A DNA stretch of 64,000 nt from Osedax fenrisi (lineage: Eukaryota > Annelida > Polychaeta > Sabellida > Siboglinidae). The notes under the pieces were generated by a model. The model searched no databases. It was not told where the DNA came from and saw only the letters and a program-made list of their open reading frames with translations. Location: the NCBI GenBank assembly GCA_964019155.1, contig OZ025240.1, positions 35,557,269 to 35,621,268 of the forward strand. The letters are read 5' to 3'. Position numbers and translations under genes: made by a program. Each line of letters starts with the position of its first letter. Within the stretch, counting starts at the first letter, position 1. Below, in pieces: positions 11,401 to 19,984 of this stretch.

Positions 11401-14054
11401 TTAATTAAATATTTGAATACATTATTAAAATTTATTTATTAAATATGCATATATTATAGAAATATTAAACAAATTAGATTAATTATAAATAACTTCAATA
11501 CATTTATAATAAAAACAATTTCTAATACTATTTCAGTTACGATATTGAATAATAATATGTTTGCACTTACGCATACTTTGAGCACATTTTAGTAACATTA
11601 CATTATACTATACTTTGCTGGTACCCACATACCATTATATCATGGTGTAGAAGAGAATAGTTCAATATGTACTACACACGTGTCAAGAGTATAACTCTGT
11701 TGTTTTAGGTAAAGAAACATTGTTTATATCAGTTAAGAATCTTAACCCTTTTTAAATGTCCCCTTGAATAAAATGTATTCAGTCAAAGACCCCATATCAT
11801 TATAATAATGTATTCGTAATATATAAATAATTGAATCTAGAATACTTAGTATTTCATTTTAAAGTTACATATAAGCTATTACTAATTAATAACTTGTAAA
11901 ATTAATCTTAATATAATTCTAATGTCCCTTGCTCTTCACTTTCTCACTGTATGTTATAAACAATTAGCTGCGCATTACTTCGACGTAACATTTTTATATA
12001 TACCTAAATAGAATTGGCTAACCTGGGTTATGGGGAGAGCTCTTAATGCCCTGTCGAATGTACGCCTGCATCGAGTGATTAAACCTTGGTCCACTAGAAA
12101 CTGACAGTATATCATCCAAATCCTGGGCATCTGATATAGTTTACAGTATGATATTAGCATCGTTATTTAATATAGTACACATATAAAGTATACGTGGAAG
12201 GGCGATATATTTAGATATTACATAATATTACATTAGTAGTTAAGTTTCACGTATTGTCTTGTACAAAATAAGTATCGTAAAAATATATGAACATAGATAA
12301 TTATTTAAGTAAATATATTAATATAAATTATACTTAAATAATAAATAATTTATATACGATAATCGTTATAAAATATTGTGTATAGAATTTGTTGAATTAT
12401 TTATATTATTACAAAATAGTAAACGGCCAATTATATTATTAAATTGTTATTGCATATAGATAGGCCTAATATGTGCATAGTGCATGTCAGAGATTAAATA
12501 TGTAATAAATATAATTACATGTATGTGATAAAAATAATTACCAAATTTAAATAATTATTTTAATTCTCATGTCTAGTATGTCTAGAGGACTACATTAAAC
12601 CTACTCTATATAATAGAAGTATTCCAATACAATACCTACACTACTAGGATCATACTATTTGAGTACCCGTATTATAGGCACATAATACAGTGATGTATCT
12701 GAGTGGAGTGAGTGTTATGCATGAACGGAGATACAGGTTTAACATGGTGTTCTATTCATTTATCCATTTAACAGTGCTATTTAATCAGGTACTTGCTGAC
12801 CATACAACTAGTACATGACATGTATCCATCAATAGATGGGATAATAATATTAATTAAATATATCTTATTTGTATCCCCCCATGAATATGTGATTGACTAC
12901 ACACAACATTGGTTTGTAGAGATATAAAATGCATATAACAATGGCATTTTAGTTAACCTTATGAATGCACACCAGGCATGTCTGGAAGGTATTATTATAT
13001 TAATCTATTCATTATGACAGTTCTATTTATCTAAACAAGTGGTAACAGCTATATGTTATGACATTTATGCATGAGCATAAGGTGTCTCTTGAATATATTA
13101 TTATGTTATTAGTATTAACTTTAAAGTTCTATTTATCTAAACAAGTGGAGGCAGCATATTCATGTTAATGGTTCTATTCACATGGGGTCTGGCATTAAAC
13201 ACTACTCTATAGTAGTTATGTACTGATCACAAGTAATAATCACAGACATCAACATACTTAGCCTCAGCTAACCTTGTGCATGAATACAAGGTTCACTGCA
13301 TTATTCATTATATACTATATAGTAGTTATATTAATCTATACATGTAGTAACATCAGCAAACCTTGTGCATTAACACAAGTCACAAGGTTTGTTAACTTTA
13401 AGTTCTATTTATCTAAACAAATGGTAGCAGCAGAACTATAGATATAGAGAGAAATAGACTGGTAATACTCAATGACTGACATCGTAAGCCAATGCGGAAT
13501 GCGGAAATAAAAAATCTTGCTGTGACCAAATATGAAAATATAATATTATTTTGATCATAACTTTTTTATTATTAATTATATCAAAAAAGTAAAATATGAA
13601 ACTTATATTACTTTTTTACCTCTTTCCAATGGTATTAATAATGTTAACCTATCAACAAAATAAAAAATCAAATAGGTCAAATCAGCCAGTTTGCGGTGAA
13701 CAAATTATATTGACGCTTTTCGCATGTCGGATACCTTGTTTACTACTCTATTTCTCTCTAGCTCTACGAGCAGCGCCTAACCTTGTGCATGAACACGAGG
13801 CATCTCTCGAACGCGTTGTTGGCCTGTTCGTAGACCCCGTCGGCGACGCAGACTCCCTTACACTGGCGTCGTCTCGCCTGCACGTACTTGTACCAGATCT
13901 TGTAGCTACCGGGCAGCTCTTTCAGCGCCCGCTCGTACACTACGTTCTGCGTCGTGTGCTGGTCGCCCTTCTTGTGGTCGATGTAGCGTAGCCAACACTT
14001 CACAGAGTACGGGTTGCGGAGCAGCTCTTCTTCGAATGGTAGGTCGTCTTCATC
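1..14054 (-). CDS. XAB2: Pre-mRNA-splicing factor SYF1 / XPA-binding protein 2 (gene span, 14 exons, partial)
   Basis: SYF1/XAB2 is a nuclear HAT/TPR-like helical-repeat scaffold of the Prp19-associated (NTC) spliceosome complex. In animals it also takes part in transcription-coupled repair by binding XPA, CSA and CSB. I joined 14 exons on the minus strand by GT-AG borders. Every junction keeps phase, and together they give about 575 codons that run colinearly with the family from DEDDLPFEEE near the N-terminus to EQCLEGCPPKFA in the later HAT repeats. Clear family blocks are YSVKCWLRYI, RRTFDRALRALPITQ, VLLRQNPHNVHEWHKRV, VDDLASVWCEWAELE and VQNRVHKSLKLWSMYADMEES. About 230 C-terminal residues should lie left of position 1. 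The short first exon, about 15-20 residues in relatives, was not found. The introns are 64-100% non-coding AT-rich DNA, several with arrays built from their own splice borders. The identity is recognised from memory of the family; the exon borders are inferred. Confidence 0.95.
162..450. other. SYF1 intron, G-rich on plus strand
   Basis: Short intron. Next to the acceptor are two or three copies of a GGGGGTGATAAAGTAGG-type unit (about 163-232), and the rest is AT-rich. No gene is seen. Confidence 0.6.
451..564 (-). CDS. XAB2: SYF1/XAB2 exon
   Basis: 38 codons, SCKAVYDRIIDLRIATPQII to SYFEEAFK, with acceptor CGTAG and donor AAG|GTTACA. It matches the family's TKAVYDRILDLRIATPQI and EEHKYFEESFK blocks. 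Confidence 0.93.
890..1062. repeat. Tandem array of the exon 1063-1149 splice donor
   Basis: A unit of about 37-41 bases contains ACCTTATAGG on the plus strand, which on the transcribed strand is CCTATAAG|GTAAGC, the last codons plus donor of the adjoining exon. Copies are at about 902, 942, 979 and 1020, and the true donor is at 1061-1070. Three copies keep a GT donor (GTAAGC, GTTAGC, GTAAGC). The copy at 1020 lost the T. Confidence 0.85.
1063..1149 (-). CDS. XAB2: SYF1/XAB2 exon
   Basis: 29 codons, REVVQNRVHKSLKLWSMYAD to ESFGTYK, with acceptor CACAG and donor AAG|GTAAGC. The family reads VQNRVYKSLKVWSMLADLEES. The donor lies at the edge of an array that repeats this same exon end four more times. 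Confidence 0.92.
1150..3572. other. SYF1 intron with microsatellites
   Basis: AT-rich intron. It contains a GT run at about 1152-1168, a (GAT)n tract at about 1662-1732, and (TA)n tracts at about 2199-2232, 2720-2761, 2984-3010 and 3351-3376. No exon of any gene is seen. Confidence 0.6.
1662..1732. repeat. (GAT)n microsatellite
   Basis: Near-uninterrupted GAT trinucleotide tract inside an intron. In the opposite frame it gives a meaningless poly-Ser frame. Confidence 0.9.
3573..3648 (-). CDS. XAB2: SYF1/XAB2 exon
   Basis: One base then 25 codons, NYKEVLVLMQRAVSPPAG to KVDYHDK. The acceptor is TATAG and the donor is a weak AAG|GTTCTT. It matches the family's ENYDEALRLLRKAT..P. The low-consensus donor is the least certain border of the gene. 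Confidence 0.85.
3649..5218. other. SYF1 intron, AT-rich
   Basis: Low-complexity AT DNA with a small AAATTTAAAAAC tandem near 3750-3790. Nothing codes. Confidence 0.6.
5219..5319 (-). CDS. XAB2: SYF1/XAB2 exon
   Basis: 33 codons plus two bases, SRIIFEKAVKVAYKNVDDLA to WAELEIRNE, with acceptor TCACAG and donor ATGA|GTTAGT. It matches the family's EKA.KV.FK.VDDLASVWC block. The last codon is completed by G of the next exon. Confidence 0.92.
5669..5788 (-). CDS. XAB2: SYF1/XAB2 exon
   Basis: 40 codons, IINTYTEAVHTIEPQQATGK to ETADQIDD, with acceptor CTACAG and donor GAT|GTTAGT. Two further copies of this acceptor neighbourhood lie directly upstream in the intron. Confidence 0.93.
5782..5930. 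repeat. Tandem copies of the exon 5669-5788 splice acceptor
   Basis: TGATTATCTGTAG starts at 5782 (the true acceptor, CTACAG|ATAATCA on the transcribed strand). It recurs at 5824 with one base changed and at 5881 exactly. Each copy is followed by a G-rich GGTGG and TAATGGTAGA-type stretch. Spacings are 42 and 57 bases. Confidence 0.8.
6294..6372 (-). CDS. XAB2: SYF1/XAB2 exon
   Basis: One base then 26 codons, VLLRQNPHNVHEWHKRVTLF to EGKPHE, with acceptor CACAG and donor GAG|GTAGGT. The NP.NVHEWHKRV core is a family hallmark. Confidence 0.93.
6373..7339. other. SYF1 intron, AT-rich
   Basis: AT-rich intron with no recognisable element or gene. Confidence 0.5.
7340..7412 (-). CDS. XAB2: SYF1/XAB2 exon
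   Basis: Acceptor CTACAG, two bases completing a Glu codon, then DLEMDLRLARLEDLMDRRPL to LLN, with donor ATAG|GTTACC. The split Ser codon (AG plus T) rejoins the next exon as NSVLLRQN, exactly as in the family. The family's acidic loop before this block is much shorter here. Confidence 0.9.
7621..7857 (+). mobile_element. SINE-like repeat, copy 1
   Basis: About 235 bases that recur at 48370-48610. The 5' part carries a tRNA T-arm-like GGGTCAAGCC flanked by GGACG and CGTCC, then CCGGACCATTA. The body shares GTATAAATAAATGATC and CTCTCGTTAAAACCATGGA. The 3' end is a simple AATAACAAT tail. A tRNA-derived SINE is the best reading, but no clear A box was found. It lies in a SYF1 intron. Confidence 0.65.
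7875..7985. repeat. (TCA)n, (TCC)n and related microsatellites
   Basis: A TCA run is followed by TCC and TTC/TCC mixed runs. The poly-Ser frame over it is a repeat artefact. Confidence 0.9.
8014..8158 (-). CDS. XAB2: SYF1/XAB2 exon
   Basis: 48 codons plus one base, ARDVYEEAITTVTTVRDFTQ to FKQPSED, with donor GATG|GTACGT. The acceptor CTAAG directly adjoins a minisatellite with repeated TAACTAA units. It matches the family's ARDVYEEAI.TV.TVRDFTQVFD block. Confidence 0.93.
8159..8475. repeat. Minisatellite of branch-point-like units beside the exon 8014-8158 acceptor
   Basis: About 12 units of about 23 bases of the form GGGGTTAGTTATGAAGTGG on the plus strand. On the transcribed strand each reads CCACTTCATAACTAACCCC, so every unit offers a TAACTAA(C) motif close to the UACUAAC branch-point consensus plus a C-rich stretch. 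The array ends directly at the CTAAG acceptor. Confidence 0.85.
9183..9347 (-). CDS. XAB2: SYF1/XAB2 exon
   Basis: 55 codons, LWNELCDLCAKNPTKV to YYIRNSLFEK, with acceptor CTACAG and donor AAG|GTCAGT. It matches the family's QLWHELCDL and LW.SLADYYIRSG..EK helices. Confidence 0.93.
9851..9985 (-). CDS. XAB2: SYF1/XAB2 exon
   Basis: 45 codons, ICPEKREDYIEYLLSVDRLD to DGKSKHQ, with acceptor ACACAG and donor CAG|GTATCA. It matches the family's SPE..EEYIEYL..SDRLDEAA segment. Confidence 0.9.
10576..10665 (-). CDS. XAB2: SYF1/XAB2 exon
   Basis: 30 codons, HRRIWPLYIKFVKSH to RVYRRYMK, with acceptor TTTAG and donor AAG|GTTTCA. It matches the family's HSRIWPLYLRFL helix pair and the following ETAVR.YRR helix. 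Confidence 0.92.
10666..12022. other. SYF1 intron, AT-rich
   Basis: AT-rich, with no coding or element boundary seen. Confidence 0.5.
12023..12130 (-). CDS. XAB2: SYF1/XAB2 exon
   Basis: 36 codons from MPRIWMIYCQFLVDQG to RALRALPITQ, between an ATATCAG acceptor and a CAG|GTTAGC donor. The RRTFDRALRALPITQ block is nearly invariant in the family. The leading ATG is internal, because the previous exon ends in phase 0 at MHK. Confidence 0.93.
12940..13440. repeat. Diverged copies of the exon 13782-14054 donor end, inside the downstream intron
   Basis: Four degenerate copies of the exon's last codons plus donor. On the transcribed strand they read CLVCIHK|GTTAAC (about 12960), HLMLMHK (about 13075), LVFMHK|GTTAGC (about 13275) and LVLMHK|GTTTGC (about 13355). 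The true end is CLVFMHK|GTTAGG. They are interspersed with GTTCTATTTATCTAAACAA, repeated at about 13020, 13125 and 13403. This looks like an old tandem expansion from the exon border. Confidence 0.7.
13782..14054 (-). CDS. XAB2: SYF1/XAB2 exon (most N-terminal found)
   Basis: Follows acceptor GTGTAG and encodes 91 codons from DEDDLPFEEELLRNPYSVK to CLVFMHK, ending at donor AAG|GTTAGG. It covers the first HAT repeats. It is the longest exon and has more CpG than its surroundings. The initiating ATG must be in a further upstream exon, since the open frame before the acceptor has no suitable start. Confidence 0.9.
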
Positions 14055-14215
14055 CTACACGGAGCGTACGATTACTGAATGTTATATATTCGGTGCGTGT
14101 AAATCACAACTTGTTTATATTTGCTAACTATTATTTCTATATTTCTGTCATTATTATTTATTGTTACCCATCGTTTTGAATCTAATCAATAAACTATTAT
14201 CCATCTATCTATCTA

Positions 14216-14216
<1 letters not shown>

Positions 14217-14292
<76 letters not shown>
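14217..14292. repeat. (TA)n microsatellite
   Basis: About 75 bases of TA dinucleotide following a short ATCT run. Confidence 0.95.
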
Positions 14293-14295
<3 letters not shown>

Positions 14296-14551
14296 ATATA
14301 TAGATATATATGTAATATATAGATATATATGTAATATATAGATATATATGAAAAACTATATTTTATTTTATATTAATTCATATAAATATATGATTATTAT
14401 ATTAATATAATTTAAGGAATAACTATTAACGATATATTCGAATTATAGATATGTTTATTCTTATGATTATGGCATTTATTCTTTTATGAATTTGCATGTA
14501 AATAACTAGTTAATGTGTTATAGTGATTCATATTTATTCATACCTCAATGA

Positions 14552-14557
<6 letters not shown>

Positions 14558-14624
<67 letters not shown>
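14558..14624. repeat. (TA)n microsatellite
   Basis: Uninterrupted TA dinucleotide tract of about 65 bases. The poly-Tyr/Ile frame across it is spurious. Confidence 0.95.
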
Positions 14625-14630
<6 letters not shown>

Positions 14631-14989
14631 CAATTTAGAAGGAAGATCTTGGTACAAATTAATATACATTTTTATCTATACTCCGATTACAATGTTATTT
14701 ACAAACCCTTATTATATGGATAGGTAAACTGTCATATGTACTCATAGATATTAATTTTAGCTATATATATATATATATTGTCAAAAGTTATCATTATTAA
14801 TATTTTCAGAAATTATGATAATATATTATAGTAGCTTAGAATAAATTAATTATTAACTATAATTATTAATATTATTAATATTATTATAATATTATATTAT
14901 TATTTAATAATATTGAATTAGGTCAATTAGTATTATTATTCATAACTTATGACAGATAGATAATCTGCATATTCAATAATATGGATTAT

Positions 14990-15378
14990 GGTCAAAAGCT
15001 TCGCGATTGATGCGCGATTTGAACGCCCGCAAATTTGTTTATTCGAATTAGTGATTTTACAATAGCTTATGATTGGTCTAATTACTAATTATAATTAATT
15101 AGCGCATGTTTATGTATAGACTATCATACATTCAACGGCTTATCATTACCACATATATATATATATATATATTATATGTGTTTTATAGGCTCACTCAGGA
15201 TGTAATGTAGCTAAAAATCCTAGCAATATTAAAAATAAACCCAACCAAACCATGCCAAATAAGTGAAAATAACTTAAACTACAAATATTAATGTTTGTAC
15301 AAACAATCATACGCTATTGTAAATTCACTGATTCGAATAAACACTTTGCGGACGTTCAAATCGCGAAGCTTTTGACCA
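14990..15378. mobile_element. MITE with long terminal inverted repeats
   Basis: The left end GGTCAAAAGCTTCGCGATT and the reverse complement of the right end, CTGGTCAAAAGCTTCGCG, agree. The match continues for about 80 bases (TGAACG.CCGCAAA, GTTTATTCGAAT.AGTGA, TTTACAATAGC). The left arm has an 11-base internal duplication of the GCGATT region. There is no coding and no clear target duplication. Superfamily undetermined. Confidence 0.8.
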
Positions 15379-17369
15379 GGTACCAATAATATTGATGATA
15401 ACATTGGTTAATTATTATAATAAGTATTGACTCAATAATTGATTAATATGATTTTTCAGGTAACTATGGATAACTATTATATTATAGTAAATATATTAAC
15501 TTTACTATAATTTGGTTCTGAAGCCAGAGTTTAATTCATATTAGTAATTTCCTAATAGAAATAACGAGATTTAAACAAATGTAATACATTATGTATGGAC
15601 AAATATATACATATTTACTAACTTTAGACTACAATTAATCATTAATATAATAATAAGCATTATCATAATGATTATGATTACATGTATGTTAAAATCAATC
15701 ATTACATTAATCATTAATTTAATGATTAAATTAATAATAATTATTATTATAATTTAATTAAAATTATTAATTATGATTAATATTACATTTTTTAGTAAAA
15801 ATTAACCATACAATTAAGTATTAATAAAAATATTCAAAATATTATCTAATGATATAATAAATTGTAATTTTCATAAAATAATCTATATTACATGTGATAC
15901 CTAACAAATTAATATTTTAATTTATTTTTTAATATTTTCAAAAGCATTAATTTAAATAACAATATTAATCTATTTAACGTTAAAGTTCACACATGTATAC
16001 TCTTTAAATGTATCTATTATATGTTAAATATATTAATATACGTTATTTACAACTAACGAATAAAATAGATGATTTATTTTTATCTAAAATAGCCATTTTT
16101 TGAAATATTTTAAATTAATATTATCTTTGGATAAACAGAAAATCGTTTATTTACGTTGCTTTTATTATACAGTATCAGTGATATTCATGGATTCAAATTT
16201 TAATAATTACAAAAAGAATATATAATATATTATAGACATTTGAGTATTACTCAAATTTCTATGAAAAATATGCATATCTATGAATACAATATATCTTATA
16301 TATTATTATATATTAATAATTTAATAAAAATGAATATAAACGAGTTGAAATCTATAAAATGAAAATAATAATGACATCATTATTTAATCAAATTATTTTC
16401 ATTTATAAATGATGTCATTATTATATACTATATACATAGCCTTATGATACATAGATTTAGAGTACCTTTATGGTACTATAAATCTATATACCTTTAAAGT
16501 ATAATACGTTATATAATTAAACTATGTTGTGTTGTATTACCAGGGATTCCCTGGTATTATAAGTATACTTAGTATGGAAAGACATAATGTTTAATTTTGA
16601 TCAAAATACATATCTTGTATTAATAATTTTCAGGTATTATAGTGTAGACAATTTCTTTTATTTATATGTATTACATATTCTCTAATATAATTAGTAAATC
16701 TTTAATATTTAATACATTTATTATATAATTTAATATTCATTTTTATAACTAGAAATGCATAATTGTTTATATTCATAATATAGTATATCGTTAAGTAGAT
16801 CATTAAGTCATCTAATATGTTCACAGATATATAATACTTTATAATTATAATAATTATTAGATATCTGTAAATATTTTAGATGAATATATTTATTATTTAA
16901 TGTATATATGTTAACATACATTATAATATTATTATGTATACTATATAATTTCTTATATAGAATATTGAATTAATATATGTGATATTTGTATCTTACTTAT
17001 TTGATTATAGATTTAATATTATGTTATCTATTTCAATTGTATATATGCAAGACATATATTTAGAGTACTCTACATGTATGATGCTAGACTTCCTATAACC
17101 TCGGGTTATTAGAGCAATACCTCCTATAACCTCGAGGTTTCTTGATATATTATGAAATTTAAATAATGTGTATAATAATCTACAATAAACATAGACCAAA
17201 TTTGGATTCTAAATATGGTTGTCTTTGCATCCTTTTATATTTTTTTAATCTGAAGGATTTGAATATAAATAATATAAATCTGTAAATATTAGCTTATATT
17301 AAAAATATCGTCAAATTCACTTTCGTAAATTTTGAAAAATATTTATATATATCTTAATATCGATTATCT

Positions 17370-17404
17370 ATGGTAAATGTAAATAAAGGAATACTGTGTG
17401 AATG
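17370..17404 (+). CDS. GTF2H5: GTF2H5 exon 1
   Basis: 35 bases, MVNVNKGILCE plus two bases of a Cys codon, with donor GTATGT. The family starts MVNVLKG.L.ECDPAMKQ, which fixes this ATG. The exon is too short for ordinary frame searches. Confidence 0.92.
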
Positions 17405-19085
17405 GTATGTATATGAATACACTATATGTAATGATAATTTATCATAAATGTTATGCGTTTATTATAAACTTTATATTAAACATTAAATAAATCAAATTTG
17501 TATGTTTTAAAATGTAAACAAACTTTCAATCAAGAGAATACCGATTTTAATAAAATATTTTCAACGCAATATAATATATTTTATAATTAATTATTAATTT
17601 AATATAATATATTATATATATATATGTAATATAATATTATAATAATATACATATTTAATTTAAAATTACAAAATTACATTTTTAATTAGTAAACATTATT
17701 TTTATTATTTTCAACTGATTTATTTTTCTTTTTATATTTGTTCACACAATAGTACATTACTTTGTTGTCTAATTAAACATTCAATTCAATATATATATAT
17801 ATATATATATATTGATATTTGTGGGTTATTTAATTTAATTGGTTTATTTTTTTTATCTACATTAAATCCCAAAGTGTACTTATCAAATATTCAATATTAT
17901 ATTGTGTTTATAATATTATAAAATATTCAATATTATATTCAATATAATATTGTGTACACTATTTTTATTTTATTTAAATTATGTACTTAGTTTAGTACAA
18001 ACTCTTACATTTATATACAAACATATATAGTAGACTTAATATATTACCATAAAAATATATTTTATATAATTAACAATTTATTATGATAGTAAATAATTAT
18101 AAATTCTGGTTAATATATTTATGTATAGAAATATTATATTTCTATATATATTTAATATACTTTACAATAATTTATTTTAAAAAAATCTATTTTACAACCT
18201 TTTACGGTTGTTTTAAATTATTAAACCATATACCTATTATTTTCATAAAGCTATCATAGTGTATAATACACTGTATTATAAAATTTATAATAAAATAAAT
18301 ATAATGTATATATATATATATATATATTGATAGATATATAAATATAATATATTTAAATTTATTTTTAATTATTAATAATGGTTTATAAATTGTTATAAAA
18401 TAGATTATATGAATTTTGTTCATAAAATAAAAATTATTTTGTACACTAAGTGGCAAATAAAGGTAAATTTCTATTCATTTTTTCAAATTTTTTAATGAAT
18501 TTTAAATTTGGTTAAACATATTATTTGCATAATAAATATTTGTCATACGATAGTGGGCAATATCGCCTCACATATAAAATTATATACTAATTATTATACT
18601 ATGTATAACCGGTGTATTTATAAAATGTAAAACATAATTTACTTTCGATAATCTATTATAATTATATATTATCTACTGATATATTTATTAAGCATCGTTG
18701 ATGACCTAGCTTATCTACACCTGCGCACACTCACACCTTACCACACTCTCACCATACACATAAACACACATCCATATTCCCACACACACATATACACAAT
18801 CACACATATATATATAGTCATACCCACACACACCCACATACACATATACTGTCACATCCGCCGCCCTCACACACTACACCCAACCTCACCACCGCACCCT
18901 CACACAGCGACCCTGCGATGAAGCAGTTCCTACTGCACCTGGACGAGACTCAGGCGCTCGGTCGTAAGTTCGTGCTGTTAGACCTGGACGAGACGCACGT
19001 GTTCATCGTCACCGACATACTCGAGATACTACACGAACGCATCAACGATCTCATGGACAGGCTCAGCTTCCCCGTCAACAAGTAA
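17370..19085 (+). CDS. GTF2H5: General transcription factor IIH subunit 5 (TFIIH p8 / TTDA / Tfb5), two exons
   Basis: GTF2H5 is the smallest TFIIH core subunit. It stabilises p52 (XPB side) and is needed for nucleotide-excision repair; human defects cause trichothiodystrophy A. Exon 1 starts at ATG with MVNVNKGILCE and splits a Cys codon at donor TG|GTATGT. Exon 2 follows acceptor ACACAG with C completing that codon and continues DPAMKQFLLHLDETQALGRK to ..FPVNK and TAA. The joined product is 70 residues, against 71 in human, and keeps CDPAMKQFLL.LDE..ALG.KF, DLDETHVF and the HERINDLMD helix. The exons are markedly less AT-rich than the intron. It lies head to head with SYF1/XAB2. I am very confident because both exons match and the phases agree. 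Confidence 0.96.
18700..18907. repeat. CA-rich tract before the GTF2H5 acceptor
   Basis: Cytosine and CA-rich low-complexity sequence (ACACACA, CACCCACATACACA). It forms the pyrimidine-containing end of the intron. Confidence 0.7.
18908..19085 (+). CDS. GTF2H5: GTF2H5 exon 2
   Basis: Begins after CACACAG, preceded by a CA-rich tract that supplies a C-rich acceptor region, and ends at TAA after FPVNK. It encodes 58 residues, nearly the whole fold. Confidence 0.96.
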
Positions 19086-19124
19086 TCGCACGGGATCGAC
19101 GCATCATCAACGGCTCACATTCTT

Positions 19125-19130
19125 AATAAA
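19125..19130 (+). terminator. Polyadenylation signal AATAAA of GTF2H5
   Basis: Canonical AATAAA 40 bases past the GTF2H5 stop codon. The position and orientation fit. Confidence 0.65.
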
Positions 19131-19980
19131 TATTACGTAACACAATTAATCTCATTTAATTTTATATTATGATGATATGTTTCGAGTTAATTAATCGCCG
19201 AGGTTTAAATAGAATATTTTTAGCTTTTTGAGATAGCAAACCTTTGTATTAAGGTGATTTCATATCCATTTCACAGTTTAACATGTAAATAGATAGGCAG
19301 TATATGGTCTATTAATAGAATAGCACTCAGAACATAAAATACATTGTATATGTATACTATAATAGAGATATATTTAATATATAAATAGCCAATTGTATAA
19401 ATATATATATAAATTTTTATTTATTATCATTTATTCTATAGAAATTAAATTTGTTTGCTATTGTTAAAAATAATATTTATGAAAGATATCTCTATTGTAA
19501 TATATAAACAGATTTTCCTAGTATAATGCAAATAAAAATAATAGCTTAAATAGTTTGTATAGCCTTTATACATGCACTGTTAGTGTGAATTCATTATTTT
19601 AAGAAAACAGTATTTGTAGTTCAGCAACAATAACAATATAATATGATCATTTATATTAGATAATTAATATGCAGAGATATATATATATAATTTATATTAA
19701 TGCTATTCTTTAATTGTATTAATAATTTCAAAATATATATTAGTTTGTTAGTATAGTATTATATATTCATTATAGTATTGAGAATTTAATGAATATATAT
19801 TAATATATATATAAAAAACTTTTAATGTCATTTCTAGATTGTTTTTATAAATAATTTGTTTACAGATATTTAAACATATATAATAGTATTATGAAATAAA
19901 CAAATATTTAAGTAACAAATTATTGTCACCACAACAAGATAATTTTTTGATTCATATGCATATTCATTCAGTATAGAGTA
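19131..19980. other. AT-rich intergenic DNA
   Basis: No gene or element boundary recognised. Confidence 0.5.
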
Positions 19981-19984
19981 TATA

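Larger units (their letters stand above)
14055..17369. other. Region between the SYF1 exons and GTF2H5 (divergent)
   Basis: AT-rich. It must hold, or end before, the missing first exon of SYF1. It contains (TA)n tracts at 14219-14292 and 14559-14623, a MITE at 14990-15378 and several AT inverted repeats (for example about 16360-16425). No promoter motif could be assigned. Confidence 0.5.

Noticed and set aside
13596..13991. 131-codon plus-strand frame with a hydrophobic start
   Set aside because: Its second half is antisense to the SYF1 exon 13782-14054, which matches the family convincingly.
15000..15010. TTCGCG..GCGCGA as a regulatory operator near SYF1/GTF2H5
   Set aside because: It belongs to the terminal inverted repeats of the MITE at 14990-15378.
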